From the NCBI RefSeq assembly GCF_023715345.1, contig NZ_JAMBNY010000001.1, positions 372,001 to 436,000 on the forward strand: DNA of 64,000 nt. Direction: 5' to 3'. The position numbers were made by a program, and so were the translations under genes. The notes under the pieces were generated by a model. That model saw nothing but the letters and a program-made list of their open reading frames with translations, had not been told where the DNA came from and made no database searches. The DNA comes from Paenibacillus camelliae (GTDB taxonomy: Bacteria > Bacillota > Bacilli > Paenibacillales > Paenibacillaceae). This document shows positions 18,965 to 28,391 of this stretch, piece after piece. Position 1 is the first letter of the stretch; the number at the start of each line of letters is the position of its first letter.

Positions 18965-20716
18965 CTACGATTTTAATATATCTATATAGTCAAGCGCGAT
19001 AGCTGACGACAAATTTTTGATAACGATTTCATTTATACCTTTATCTAATTTAACTGATAGTAAAATTGTGTTGAAATGCTGACGCTCTCCTGGCTCAATC
19101 GTTATCACCTTAGCTTTTTTACCATTGATGGAGATCTGAAGCTGCTGCTCTGCGTCTCCACGATTGGAGGCTGCGATACGTAGTTCATATTCCCCTGCTT
19201 CTGGTACTACAAAATTTGAAAACTGCAGCTCACCTTCATCTGTGGAATCTCCGAGTACCGCGCCCCAGCCTGAAGCGAAAGGATTACTTTCAGCATATGC
19301 TCCCTTACCAGCTTGTGCATTCTCAGCCTCATATCGTGTAATTTCTATTGCTTCTAACGCTGCCCCTTCTTCTAGCTGCACTTTAATTGTATTCATGCCT
19401 TCATTAAACGGGACAATCACCCATACATAGCCAATGTCTTGATGTGCCGTTTCTGCTAGCTCTACACCGCCCCATTCCTCCTCGTTAACGAATAATACTG
19501 CAGAGCTGTCTGAGCCTTCGCTACGGTAATGAAGCAGGATGGGCATCTCAGTTGCATGTCGTGATGGAATTAACTCAAACAGAAGCTCTCCGTCCGCAAC
19601 CTTAGCATGCTTAGCGTAATATATACCTTCTCCAGCAGGGACAGCAATTGCTGTTTCAATGGCTAACGGACCGTTTAGTATAGGCATGCCCTGATCATCC
19701 CAAGCTACACGTTCAGCACGTGCCTTGCGATTATTCCAGCCGTCATGGATACCACTTGTCGCATGATAAACGATCCATGTCTCAGTCCCATCAGGGGATG
19801 TAGTAAATGAATTGTGACCAGGTCCAAAAACATCGATTTCTTCGTTCATCTTCATAAGAGGCTGCTCTACCTTACTCCAATGCTCTGGTTCCAGTGGATT
19901 ACCGCCTTCCTGCAGGGCAAGTAAGCCGATACTGTAAAACGGTGTCCAGCTACCCGCTCCCGAATAAGCAATAAATAATCGACCATTATGCTTCAATATC
20001 GCTTGCCCTTCTTGAATATACGGCGGCCCCCCTGCTCGCTCCCATTCATATAGAGGCTCACTAAGCAGTACACGCGGGCCACTAATCGTCAGTGGATCAC
20101 TCATCGGTGCAATGTAGGTATTCTGACTAATGTTAACGTCACCTTCCCACCCTGACCATACAAAGTATAACTGCTCTTCATGCTCCATCACTAACCCATC
20201 AATGGCCCACTTATCGCTGCCATCATCAACTTTTCCGCGAAATTCGTATTCGCCTAGCGGATCATCACTCACTGCCTCTAACACATACATTCGATGATTT
20301 TCATTGTTCCCATCATCCGCAGCGAAGTAAATATACCACTTGCCTTGAATATATTGCAGCTCCGGTGCCCATAGATTAGCGGAGTACATCGTACCAAAGG
20401 GCGGATACCAAACAACTTTACGCTTTACGTGACGAAAATCTATTGTTCGAGATTTCATCACCATAATATCAGCACCATTGTGCGTAAATGTCATATAGTA
20501 AAAACCATCCTTGTAAACAACACTCGGGTCAGGTGTATCCATATCGACGATCGGATTTTTGAACGTTCCACCATGTCCAGAATAGGTAGTCATTATAGCA
20601 TCTCCCCTCTGATCTGCCGAATTACCGTGATCTCTACCTAGCACGATCCACAGTAAGACAAGGATTACAATGGCAGCTACAAGAGCCGCCAAAAGAGATA
20701 TACGTTTCTGATTCAT
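18965..20716 (-). CDS. Membrane-anchored GH43 glycosidase with C-terminal CBM
   Basis: A 583-residue enzyme. The N-terminus (residues 5-27) is a hydrophobic signal anchor. The GH43 five-bladed propeller follows from about residue 48. Expected catalytic residues are seen: Asp63 in DMDTPDPSVVYKDGFYYM (base), Asp in DKWAIDGLVM (pKa modulator) and Glu in YIQEGQAILKH (acid). The last 130 residues look like a CBM6/35-type jelly roll (TRYEAENAQAG at its start, ALDYIDIL at its end). GH43 members are mainly arabinofuranosidases, arabinanases and xylosidases; the exact substrate cannot be told. The gene follows the permease pair by 22 bases. It probably trims oligosaccharides at the cell surface. Confidence 0.88.
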   Translation of the reverse strand: MNQKRISLLAALVAAIVILVLLWIVLGRDHGNSADQRGDAIMTTYSGHGGTFKNPIVDMDTPDPSVVYKDGFYYMTFTHNGADIMVMKSRTIDFRHVKRKVVWYPPFGTMYSANLWAPELQYIQGKWYIYFAADDGNNENHRMYVLEAVSDDPLGEYEFRGKVDDGSDKWAIDGLVMEHEEQLYFVWSGWEGDVNISQNTYIAPMSDPLTISGPRVLLSEPLYEWERAGGPPYIQEGQAILKHNGRLFIAYSGAGSWTPFYSIGLLALQEGGNPLEPEHWSKVEQPLMKMNEEIDVFGPGHNSFTTSPDGTETWIVYHATSGIHDGWNNRKARAERVAWDDQGMPILNGPLAIETAIAVPAGEGIYYAKHAKVADGELLFELIPSRHATEMPILLHYRSEGSDSSAVLFVNEEEWGGVELAETAHQDIGYVWVIVPFNEGMNTIKVQLEEGAALEAIEITRYEAENAQAGKGAYAESNPFASGWGAVLGDSTDEGELQFSNFVVPEAGEYELRIAASNRGDAEQQLQISINGKKAKVITIEPGERQHFNTILLSVKLDKGINEIVIKNLSSAIALDYIDILKS

Positions 20717-20738
20717 AAAGCAAGCTCCCTTTTAACGA

Positions 20739-21572
20739 CTATTTAACCGCCGATTGGATAATGGCTTTTACAAAAAAACGTTGGCCAATCATAAAAATAA
20801 TGAGCACAGGCAACGCAGCTATGGTTGTCATTGCCATAAGCTTACCATAAGCCTGTGTATAGCTGCCTTGCGACATTAGTGCAATACCGGCAGTAATCGT
20901 ACGCATATCTGGTGAGGTTGCCGCGTATAACGGCCACACAAAGTCATTGTATATGCCCATAAACGTGAAGATACCTAGCGTAACCATAATAGAAACCGAC
21001 GAAGGCAGGACGACCCTGGAATAAATTTGCCACTTATTCGCGCCATCGATCCGAGCCGCTTCCTCTATTTCCTTCGGAAAGGATATGAAAAATTGATATA
21101 ACAGAAACACACCAAAAGCACCTGCTGTATACGGTAATATCAGTGCAGCATACGTATTAATTAAGCCCAGCCCATTAAACTCCATATACATAGGAAGAAA
21201 GGTTAGAACGCCAGGAATCATTAGGGATGCGATAAACATCGAAAATAGTATTTTACGAAACATCATATCCTGTAGTCTTGCTAAAGCATAAGCAGCCATG
21301 GAATCAATGAGCAATATAATTCCGGTACCGATGATACCAATTGATAAGGAATTCGTAATCCAGCGCATAATCGGTACATTCATTAATTCACCATTAAGGC
21401 CTTGAATATAGTTATCTATGGTCGGCTTTTTCGGGATAAAATTCATCTGCCCTGCAAGTGCTTCAAAATCATTTTTTAGGGAAGTAGATATCATCCAAAC
21501 AAGTGGCAATAACATGACTGCTGCCAATAAAATTGCAACGATAATAAGCAATGCTTTTCGCAGCTTGTGCAT
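20739..21572 (-). CDS. Sugar ABC transporter permease (MalG type)
   Basis: A 277-residue inner-membrane permease with about six transmembrane helices and the ABC-coupling EAA loop EEAARIDGANKWQIYSRVVLP. It starts at the ATG at 21572 with AAAGGAGG in the end of the preceding gene; the stop and start are one base apart. It would form the channel with the 21574-22470 permease for the substrate of the lipoprotein at 22536. No ATPase gene is present, as is common for systems that share MsmX. Confidence 0.92.
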   Translation of the reverse strand: MHKLRKALLIIVAILLAAVMLLPLVWMISTSLKNDFEALAGQMNFIPKKPTIDNYIQGLNGELMNVPIMRWITNSLSIGIIGTGIILLIDSMAAYALARLQDMMFRKILFSMFIASLMIPGVLTFLPMYMEFNGLGLINTYAALILPYTAGAFGVFLLYQFFISFPKEIEEAARIDGANKWQIYSRVVLPSSVSIMVTLGIFTFMGIYNDFVWPLYAATSPDMRTITAGIALMSQGSYTQAYGKLMAMTTIAALPVLIIFMIGQRFFVKAIIQSAVK

Positions 21573-21573
21573 A

Positions 21574-22470
21574 CTAGTTCCCCTCCTTTCGTCCATAGGT
21601 TAATCGATATTGAACGAGAGAAATGATAATGATGATCAGAGCCATAATAATTGCCATAGCCGATGCTGAGCCTACCTCTTTCCGAATAAATGCATGATCA
21701 AGTACGTTAATTAGAAGTACACGAGTCGTATCGCCAGGCCCGCCGCGTGTTAACAGAAACGGCTGAGCATAAATGTTGAATGACGCAATCGTCGATGTAA
21801 TCATTACAAACAGCATAACAGGACGAATTGTAGGTAATGTAATATATATAAACTTACTCCAGGAGCTGGCACCATCTATTGAAGCTGCCTCGTAATAATC
21901 CTCTGGTACCTGATTCAGTGCGTTAATAAAAATAATCATATTAAAGCCGATCGTCCACCATAATGTTGTTATAATTAGCGAGACCCACGCCCACGGTGTA
22001 CCTGTTAGCCACGGTATCGATTGGCCCCCTAGCTTTTGAAGCATGCTGTTCAGAAAGCCTGCGTTCGTATCAAACATCATTAACCAAATAACAGCCATAA
22101 CCGATGCGGACAACGCATACGGAATGAAATAAAATGTACGGAATAGACCTCTTAGTTTACTTGGCAACGCATTGACCAGCATCGCAATTGCTAGCCCTGC
22201 GATAATAAGCAACGGCACCGAGAATATAACAAACTGAATCGTGGCCCATAGCCCGCGAAAAAACAGTGCATTCTCATAACTGTTCGGAGTAAAGATAGCG
22301 ATATAGTTGCTTAGACCGACGAAAGGATGCTCCTTCGAGAGCAATTCAAAATCATGCAGGCTAATATAGAAGCCGTAGCAAATCGGAAATAGCAGAAATG
22401 CCGCAAAGCATAATGTATAGGGCAATGCAAACAGCGAGGAGCTAATTCGGGATTTTAGCGTTGGTTTCAC
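21574..22470 (-). CDS. Sugar ABC transporter permease (MalF type)
   Basis: A permease of about 298 residues with six predicted transmembrane helices. The EAA loop is YYEAASIDGASSWSKFIYITLP. The GTG at 22470 is preferred over the ATG at 22476, since the ribosome site AGGAGG ends only two bases before the ATG but eight bases before the GTG. It lies 65 bases after the binding-protein gene and is coupled to the next permease. Confidence 0.92.
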   Translation of the reverse strand: MKPTLKSRISSSLFALPYTLCFAAFLLFPICYGFYISLHDFELLSKEHPFVGLSNYIAIFTPNSYENALFFRGLWATIQFVIFSVPLLIIAGLAIAMLVNALPSKLRGLFRTFYFIPYALSASVMAVIWLMMFDTNAGFLNSMLQKLGGQSIPWLTGTPWAWVSLIITTLWWTIGFNMIIFINALNQVPEDYYEAASIDGASSWSKFIYITLPTIRPVMLFVMITSTIASFNIYAQPFLLTRGGPGDTTRVLLINVLDHAFIRKEVGSASAMAIIMALIIIIISLVQYRLTYGRKEGN

Positions 22471-22535
22471 ACTCATGACCTCCTACAAAAAGGGAAGGAC
22501 GGTCGTATTCCGTCCCTCTCCCATTATTAAGCTAA

Positions 22536-23837
22536 TTATTTTCCGATCGCCTGTTGCGACTTAGCTGCAGCATCATCCATCGCCTGTTGTGCTGGCTTAT
22601 TGCCTAGTAGTGCATTGTTCAGCTCGCCCCAGATCGGCTCAGAAATAGTCGGCCAGTTCAACACATTCGGTGCAAACTGTACATAAGAGAAGCTTTCTGC
22701 AATGGCGCTTTGAGGCAATGCCTTAAACTCAGCGCTTTCAAGCATTGGCTTAGATGCAAGCGCCTGACCAGATTCCGCCCAGTCTAGAGAGTTGGAGGAT
22801 ACATATTTTAAGAAGTCACCAATTCCCGCTAAAATACCTTCATCTGTAACCCCTTGCGGAATTGCAAAGTTATGAGAACCACCAAACACTGCTGGCTTTG
22901 CTTTACCGATTTGCGGAACGGGTGCTACTCCAAAATTAAGTCCCGCTTCATCAAATTGTGATTTCATCCATGGTCCATTAAACTGGATCGCATTTTTCCC
23001 TTGCAGGAATAGCGTATTTTCGCCATCCTGTTGTACATTGGAAGGAGAGACTCCTTTATCAATAAGACCTCGCATCCATTCGATCATCTCCACTGCTTCT
23101 GGTGAATTGTAGGCTACATTATCACCATCCCATAGCTCTCCACCATTTTGCCACACTAAAGTCGGGAAGATAAATTGCTGCGGCCATAACGTTGGTACAA
23201 CGTAGCCATATACATTCGCTTGTTGATCAGTAAGCTTTTCAACGGCTGCATCGAATTCTGCACGGTTCGTTGGTACAGAGGTAATACCTGCTTTTTCAAA
23301 CAGATCTTTGTTGTAATACATGACAAGTGGATGAATATCTAGCGGGATGCCATACCACTTTCCATCAATCGTTGCATAATCAATCGGCGCCTCGACGTAA
23401 TCTGCCTTACTAATTCCAGCATTTGCTGCGAGATCATCTATGGCCTGAAGCTGACCTTTGCTTTGGTACGTTGGTATTTGATCCAGATGCATAATAACGA
23501 GATCTGGACTATCCTTAGAAGCGTTCAATGCAACGTCTAGCATCTTGTAATACTCACCATTGGGCTGTATAACAAACTCCATACTGTACTGATCCTGCGA
23601 AGCGTTATAGCTATCAACAATATTTTTCATAAACGGACCATCTGCGCCAGAGAATGGCGACCAAAACAATAGCTTTGTTTTTCCCTTTTTCGTATTCTCG
23701 CTGTTACTGCTTTGTGATTTATTGCCTTGTGAGGTGCTATCATTAGTCGTATTGTTCGTATTCCCTCCTGAGCAGCCCGCCGCAATAAGTGTGACCATGA
23801 TGATAAGCGTAACTAGCATTGACCCTTTTTTCCTCAT
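22536..23837 (-). CDS. ABC transporter sugar-binding lipoprotein
   Basis: A 433-residue family 1 solute-binding lipoprotein. The signal peptide ends at the lipobox LIAAGCSGG, followed by a low-complexity Asn/Ser/Thr linker. The mature domain begins LLFWSPFSGADGPFMKNIVDSYN and has the hinge-like LDIHPLVMYYNKDLFEKAG. The ATG at 23837 has GGGGG eight bases upstream, so the nine extra residues of the longer frame are left out. It is the first gene before the permease pair and is the likely import receptor. Confidence 0.92.
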   Translation of the reverse strand: MRKKGSMLVTLIIMVTLIAAGCSGGNTNNTTNDSTSQGNKSQSSNSENTKKGKTKLLFWSPFSGADGPFMKNIVDSYNASQDQYSMEFVIQPNGEYYKMLDVALNASKDSPDLVIMHLDQIPTYQSKGQLQAIDDLAANAGISKADYVEAPIDYATIDGKWYGIPLDIHPLVMYYNKDLFEKAGITSVPTNRAEFDAAVEKLTDQQANVYGYVVPTLWPQQFIFPTLVWQNGGELWDGDNVAYNSPEAVEMIEWMRGLIDKGVSPSNVQQDGENTLFLQGKNAIQFNGPWMKSQFDEAGLNFGVAPVPQIGKAKPAVFGGSHNFAIPQGVTDEGILAGIGDFLKYVSSNSLDWAESGQALASKPMLESAEFKALPQSAIAESFSYVQFAPNVLNWPTISEPIWGELNNALLGNKPAQQAMDDAAAKSQQAIGK

Positions 23838-23857
23838 CTTCATTTCCCCCTCATGAT

Positions 23858-23892
23858 TTAACATTAATTGTTGTGCTTGCTCATAATGTTAA
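23858..23892. promoter_or_regulatory. Inverted repeat before the sugar-binding lipoprotein gene
   Basis: TTAACATTA at 23858-23866 is mirrored exactly by TAATGTTAA at 23884-23892, with 17 bases between. It lies 20-55 bases before the lipoprotein start. It could be an operator for the local response regulator or an mRNA hairpin. Confidence 0.4.
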
Positions 23893-23945
23893 GCCTTGAG
23901 CCGGAGGAAAAGTATGTCATATATTTTGATGTCATAGACAATTTT

Positions 23946-25973
23946 TTAGGAGGACAACACTGTCCACTCCCATGCCTCTATGGTGAGATCATGGCTACAA
24001 TCGAGCGTCAGATTATGCAGCTGCTCCGTCCATTCTTCACTGACTAACAGCTGGCGGTCATACCATATTTCCAATCTATCTGCTTGATGCCGAAGATGTA
24101 GAGTAGTATGGCTTTTCACTTCAGCTGTAGGGAGCACAACACTTTTTACTTTTGCATTCGATGCAGTAGGTGGCGTATGCTCCACGTGTTGAGATGGACT
24201 TTTTGATTGCAGCTTCAACCTCAACTCACATTGTCCAAGTTTTCCGAGCAGATCAAGCCGCAGCTTGCTAGAAGCCTCTGCGAATGGATTATATAATTCG
24301 ATCGCCGTCCCTTGTCCACACGATCTTCCTTGCAGAGCATCACCTTCAATACGCCACAGCCCTTCCTTCGCTCGAATATATCGCATGAGCTCAACTGCTG
24401 TGCCCCTATCAAATGCAAGATGTCCAGTTAATGAAACACCCGAAAAATAAGCTGACGTATAGTGAGTTGACAAGCCGAAGCATGGTAATTCACCACACCG
24501 CAATGCCTGAAGTTTTGCTGTTAGCACAGCTATCCCATCTAATGTTACCGTCATGTGTTTACCATGAACGGCTATAAGCAGCTGGTGATAGGCAGCGAAG
24601 GAAAAATCCTTCTGAACACTCACTGCTTGCGGAGGCAGCTTAACACCGCCCATCACTTCATATAAACCAATCGTACGCTTTCCTGCATCTAACAGCAGTT
24701 CTGCGTAATGCTGGTCATCTGCGTAAGTAATGACTACACCGTACAGACCACCCATATGATGTGGCTCCCAGCGAACGTTAGCTTCAAATAAGCTAGTGGC
24801 ATAACTTTGCTTAAGCAGCAGCTTGCTTTTGCCAAGCGTACTTTGCTGCTGCAGCTCTCCATCCTTCACATGCCACTGACCGGCCGTTTGATGCCAGCTG
24901 CTGGTTAAAGTGTCATCACAATTATTATCGAATAACTCGCGAAAGCTTGGTTGCTCTGGTGCATATCGCATCGTGCTGCTTGGGCCTGGCACCCACAGCT
25001 CCTTACCAAGCCAAAGCAACGGATCCATTCGCATTTGGCGACGCTCCTCATCTCCGCCACCCTCTGTATAGCCTTGCGCCGGCACGCGGTCCCGTCCGTG
25101 GTAAATTACCCAGTCCTCTACATTGTTCGGTCCTTTCACAACACTGTTATGACCGACACCCTCTACAGCTTCATTTTGTCGCAGTAAGGGCTGATACGTT
25201 TCGTTATCAGGATGCTTAGACCAGGATAAGTTTGTTATAGATTCACCTTCTTGGTGCTGGGCTGTGCTATAGCCAATGTAATAGTGAGGCTTCGTAAAGG
25301 CGTTTCCACTGTACATTATGTAATGCATATCACGGTGCCTTAGATAAAACGCTCCTTCGATCGTATGCCAGTTTCGTCCATCACCAAAGCGGTTGTGCTC
25401 ATAAATCTCTTCATCAAGTGTAGGCTTTACGATTAGCTTAGGGTTTCCTTCAAGTGTTAATGGATCTATCATCCGATCTGCTAAAATAACTGTGCCTGGT
25501 CGAAGGTCATCAATGCCGAGCGTTTCATTCGTAGAGTACAGCATCACTAAACTGCCGTCTGTATCCCTTACAACATGAGCATCAATGGTGAAGGTTGAAA
25601 ATAACTGCTTCACAAACCGAAATGGCCCAGATGGCGTTTCTGCAACTGCCACCTGTAAGTATTCATAATGCACATCTGCTTCTCCAATTGGTCTCGAAGA
25701 TACATACATATAAAACAAGCCATTATCATAGAACACTGCAGGTGCCCAGTAATCAGCATGACCTTCTCGCTGGTAGGCATAACCGCAATGCGTCCAATGA
25801 ATCATATCGGTAGAGCAGAGCATGGTTACGCCGTCACCGGAGGTTGTATAGGCATAGTAACGTCCATTATATTTCAAAACATAAGGATCGGGATTCGCCT
25901 CAGCGTTAAACGTACGATAAAGCAGTGCCTCAGGAGCAACCGTAATTTGAAGTGGGTTTATATACATACTCAT
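23946..25973 (-). CDS. Cytosolic GH43 family glycosidase
   Basis: A 675-residue enzyme with no signal peptide, so it should act on imported oligosaccharides. The GH43 propeller covers about residues 20-345 with candidate catalytic Asp29 in NPDPYVLKYNGRYYAYTTS, Asp in TFTIDAHVVRD and Glu in WHTIEGAFYLRH. The rest is two beta-rich domains of concanavalin/DUF1349-like appearance; their role is not clear. The start has GGAGGT seven bases upstream. It is the first gene of the locus; a -10-like TATACT is found upstream without a clear -35, which fits an activator-dependent promoter. Confidence 0.86.
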   Translation of the reverse strand: MSMYINPLQITVAPEALLYRTFNAEANPDPYVLKYNGRYYAYTTSGDGVTMLCSTDMIHWTHCGYAYQREGHADYWAPAVFYDNGLFYMYVSSRPIGEADVHYEYLQVAVAETPSGPFRFVKQLFSTFTIDAHVVRDTDGSLVMLYSTNETLGIDDLRPGTVILADRMIDPLTLEGNPKLIVKPTLDEEIYEHNRFGDGRNWHTIEGAFYLRHRDMHYIMYSGNAFTKPHYYIGYSTAQHQEGESITNLSWSKHPDNETYQPLLRQNEAVEGVGHNSVVKGPNNVEDWVIYHGRDRVPAQGYTEGGGDEERRQMRMDPLLWLGKELWVPGPSSTMRYAPEQPSFRELFDNNCDDTLTSSWHQTAGQWHVKDGELQQQSTLGKSKLLLKQSYATSLFEANVRWEPHHMGGLYGVVITYADDQHYAELLLDAGKRTIGLYEVMGGVKLPPQAVSVQKDFSFAAYHQLLIAVHGKHMTVTLDGIAVLTAKLQALRCGELPCFGLSTHYTSAYFSGVSLTGHLAFDRGTAVELMRYIRAKEGLWRIEGDALQGRSCGQGTAIELYNPFAEASSKLRLDLLGKLGQCELRLKLQSKSPSQHVEHTPPTASNAKVKSVVLPTAEVKSHTTLHLRHQADRLEIWYDRQLLVSEEWTEQLHNLTLDCSHDLTIEAWEWTVLSS

Positions 25974-26171
25974 TGTTCATACCTCCAAGAAATGTACTCG
26001 TCGCTAATGAATGGATGTTTAAATTCGATAAAAGTATAGCAATTCCACTCAGCAGCACGACAGCGCGATTCTTTGGAGCTTATGGACGGATTTTTGGAAC
26101 ATTTTCATTGAAGGAGTATGACCTATGAAATGAAATAGCGGGGGAAAAACTTTGGCATTCGAAAATTTGCA

Positions 26172-26217
26172 TAAAAAAAGAGCTGCCCCGAAGTTAGTTA
26201 ACTTTCGGGACAGCCCC
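26172..26217 (-). terminator. Strong intrinsic terminator after rpmF
   Basis: On the minus strand GGCTGTCCCGAAAGTTA pairs with TAACTTCGGGGCAGC and is followed by a run of seven T. It ends the yceD-rpmF transcript and marks the right border of the inserted sugar locus. Confidence 0.9.
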
Positions 26218-26230
26218 ATAAACATGATTA

Positions 26231-26404
26231 TTATTGAGAAATAATCTCTTTTGTTTTGTAATATCCACAAACTTTGCAAACGTGGTGACCTAGTTTAAGC
26301 TCTCCACATTGCTCACATTTCACCATGCCTGGAACTGCAAGTTTGAAATGCGTACGACGTTTATCACGGCGAGTCTTGGATGTTCTACGTTGAGGTACTG
26401 CCAT
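26231..26404 (-). CDS. rpmF: 50S ribosomal protein L32
   Basis: A 57-residue ribosomal protein that begins [19 protein letters not shown], the invariant L32 start. The C-terminal half has a complete zinc ribbon, CEQCG then CKVCGYY, so this is the zinc-containing (C+) form. The ATG at 26404 has AAGGAGG eight bases upstream. It follows yceD by 32 bases and ends at a strong terminator. In related genomes fapR usually comes next; here a 12-kb sugar locus lies between. Confidence 0.98.
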   Translation of the reverse strand: MAVPQRRTSKTRRDKRRTHFKLAVPGMVKCEQCGELKLGHHVCKVCGYYKTKEIISQ

Positions 26405-26436
26405 ATTTTCCACCTCCTTCACAAATTCAAGGAATA

Positions 26437-26955
26437 TTATTCCTTAAAAAAATCTTTCAGCGCTTCTAATCGCGGATCGATTCTTTCATTACTACATTGA
26501 CATGATTGCTCGTTTCGATTACTGCCGCATTGCGGACAAAGACCTTCGCAATCCTCTTTACATAGTGGAGCAAAAGGCATAAATAATTGCACATACTCCT
26601 CCACATATGGTGTTAGATCTAGGCGGTCATCAGTAATCAAGACCACATCATTTTCTTCCTCGTCTTCATCTTCGCTAATTTCTTCCGATGAAGCAGGTCT
26701 GAATTGCTCAGCGAATGGAATGATTGAGTGCGTATGCGTTGGCTCAAGGCAACGAGAGCAGGCTAATTCCATATCTATTTCAAGATTTCCCTTTACTTCA
26801 ACTTCCTCACCCACAGGAGTAAGTGTTAAGTTGATATGTAGAGGGCCTGTCTTAATTACATCTTGACGATTAGAAAAAAGCTTAGATACATCTAGTTGTT
26901 CATTCACGATCACTGTTTGATCTTTCGCTAATAGATCTTTCAAACGAAACTGCAT
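26437..26955 (-). CDS. yceD: YceD family (DUF177) 23S rRNA accumulation protein
   Basis: A 172-residue acidic protein of the DUF177 family, linked to 23S rRNA accumulation and always near rpmF. A paired-cysteine motif LACSRCLEP is in the middle, an acidic stretch ([10 protein letters not shown]) follows, and a C-terminal CPQCG/CQC ribbon is typical of Bacillota members. The ATG at 26955 has GGGGTGAT upstream; the longer reading starts at a TTG inside the promoter leader. Promoter elements are clear at 26982-27011. Confidence 0.92.
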   Translation of the reverse strand: MQFRLKDLLAKDQTVIVNEQLDVSKLFSNRQDVIKTGPLHINLTLTPVGEEVEVKGNLEIDMELACSRCLEPTHTHSIIPFAEQFRPASSEEISEDEDEEENDVVLITDDRLDLTPYVEEYVQLFMPFAPLCKEDCEGLCPQCGSNRNEQSCQCSNERIDPRLEALKDFFKE

Positions 26956-26981
26956 AATATCACCCCAAACAGACAAAGTTT

Positions 26982-27011
26982 ATTATAGCTATCCTGCTCC
27001 TATTTTGTCAA
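26982..27011 (-). promoter_or_regulatory. Sigma-A type promoter of yceD-rpmF
   Basis: Minus-strand TTGACA (27006-27011) and TATAAT (26982-26987) are both consensus, with an 18-base spacer. Confidence 0.88.
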
Positions 27012-27046
27012 GAATATTACCACTGTTTTATGGATGAACATAACCT

Positions 27047-27076
27047 TTGTTCCACTTCTTAGCATTATGCTATAGT
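27047..27076 (+). promoter_or_regulatory. Promoter of tmcAL
   Basis: TTGTTC (27047-27052) and an extended -10 TGCTATAGT (27068-27076) with an 18-base spacer lie 35 bases before the start codon. Confidence 0.65.
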
Positions 27077-27110
27077 GAGAGTAGTACGATAGCATAGAAA
27101 GGAAGATTGG

Positions 27111-28358
27111 ATGAAGGCTGTCGGTCTTATTGTAGAATACAACCCGTTCCATAATGGACATCTGCATCATTTGCAACAATCCAAACAAATAACGAGCCGA
27201 GACGCTGTCGTAGCCGTCATGAGCGGCCACTTTTTACAACGAGGAGAGCCGGCATTAGTTGATAAATGGACAAGAACAGAAATGGCACTTGCCGGTGGCT
27301 GTGACCTTGTGCTAGAGCTGCCTGTTGCTTATGCAACGTCCTCAGCAGAATGGTTTGCTTATGGCGCTGTTGCTCTATTAGAGGCAACGGGTGTCGTTGA
27401 CGCTATATGCTTTGGCACGGAAAGCGGACAATTAAAGCCGCTTCAAGCAGCAGCCAGCTTCATCTCTGCAGACTCAAGTGATGAGATAAAGCATTTACTC
27501 CAGGAGCAGCTTAAGCAAGGTGTAAGCTATCCCAAAGCATTCAGCAGTGCTTTAACTGAGCTGCTTGAGCATACACCAGCTTGGTCGCAAAATCCTATTG
27601 CCCTGGATCAACCGAATCACACACTAGGTTTACATTATCTTGTCGCACTTCAGCGACTACAAAGCAGAATAACACCGTATACGATTGCACGTGAGCAAGC
27701 CCAGTACAACGATGACTCACCGCATCACGATCGTATTGCAAGCGCTACTGCTATTCGCAGATTGCTGTTGGAGGGTAACCAGCTAGATGATATCTCCTCC
27801 TACATTCCTGCCTCAACCTTCTCAATCTTACAGCGCGAGCTCATACATAGCAAGAAACAGGCAATGAGCTGGGAGCACTTTGCATTACAGCTGTATTATC
27901 AGCTTGCAGTAACACCTGATTCACAGCTTGCCTCATTTCGAGAAATGGAGGAAGGACTAGAGCACCGTCTTAAACATTGTGCTATGAATACATCGCATTA
28001 CTCTGTCCATAAGCTACTGGATGCTGCTAAAACTAAGCGCTATACGCGGACAAAGCTGCAACGTGCACTTCTAGCTGTTCTGCTTCAGCACCATAAGCAG
28101 CATTTTACAAGAGATGCGCTGGCTTCGGGCGTACAGTATTTGCGGGTACTTGGCTTTACAGATAAAGGTCAACAGCTACTGAAGCACATGAAGAAACAAG
28201 CGAAGCTCCCAATTATTCATACCCCTGCGCAGTTTAAGGACCCTTCCGTATTTTTACAGCTCGATATCGCTGCGACAAGCTGTTATATGCAAGCGTACTC
28301 GTCTGAAATACCGAAGCTCCAGCTATCTGATTATAGCAGACCACCCATTCGCGTATAG
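27111..28358 (+). CDS. tmcAL: tRNA(Met) cytidine acetate ligase TmcAL
   Basis: A 415-residue enzyme (YlbM in Bacillus) that uses ATP and acetate to form N4-acetylcytidine at the wobble base of elongator tRNA-Met. The nucleotidyltransferase motif is at the N-terminus: GLIVEYNPFHNGHLHH, with the HxGH-type HNGH at 14-17, and VMSGHFLQRGEPAL follows near 38-51. A late ISSATAIRR-like motif appears as IASATAIRRLL. Ribosome site AAAGGAAG lies upstream. It is divergent from yceD, as in related genomes. Confidence 0.94.
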   Translation: MKAVGLIVEYNPFHNGHLHHLQQSKQITSRDAVVAVMSGHFLQRGEPALVDKWTRTEMALAGGCDLVLELPVAYATSSAEWFAYGAVALLEATGVVDAICFGTESGQLKPLQAAASFISADSSDEIKHLLQEQLKQGVSYPKAFSSALTELLEHTPAWSQNPIALDQPNHTLGLHYLVALQRLQSRITPYTIAREQAQYNDDSPHHDRIASATAIRRLLLEGNQLDDISSYIPASTFSILQRELIHSKKQAMSWEHFALQLYYQLAVTPDSQLASFREMEEGLEHRLKHCAMNTSHYSVHKLLDAAKTKRYTRTKLQRALLAVLLQHHKQHFTRDALASGVQYLRVLGFTDKGQQLLKHMKKQAKLPIIHTPAQFKDPSVFLQLDIAATSCYMQAYSSEIPKLQLSDYSRPPIRV

Positions 28359-28391
28359 CTAGTTTAGTTGGCATTGGAACATGTATATATG

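Noticed and set aside
20739..22470. Missing ABC ATPase as a sign of a broken transporter
   Set aside because: Sugar ABC systems of this type in Bacillota commonly use a shared MsmX-type ATPase encoded elsewhere.
26049..26279. Minus-strand 76-codon frame
   Set aside because: It overlaps rpmF and the strong terminator behind it, has no family resemblance and no ribosome site.
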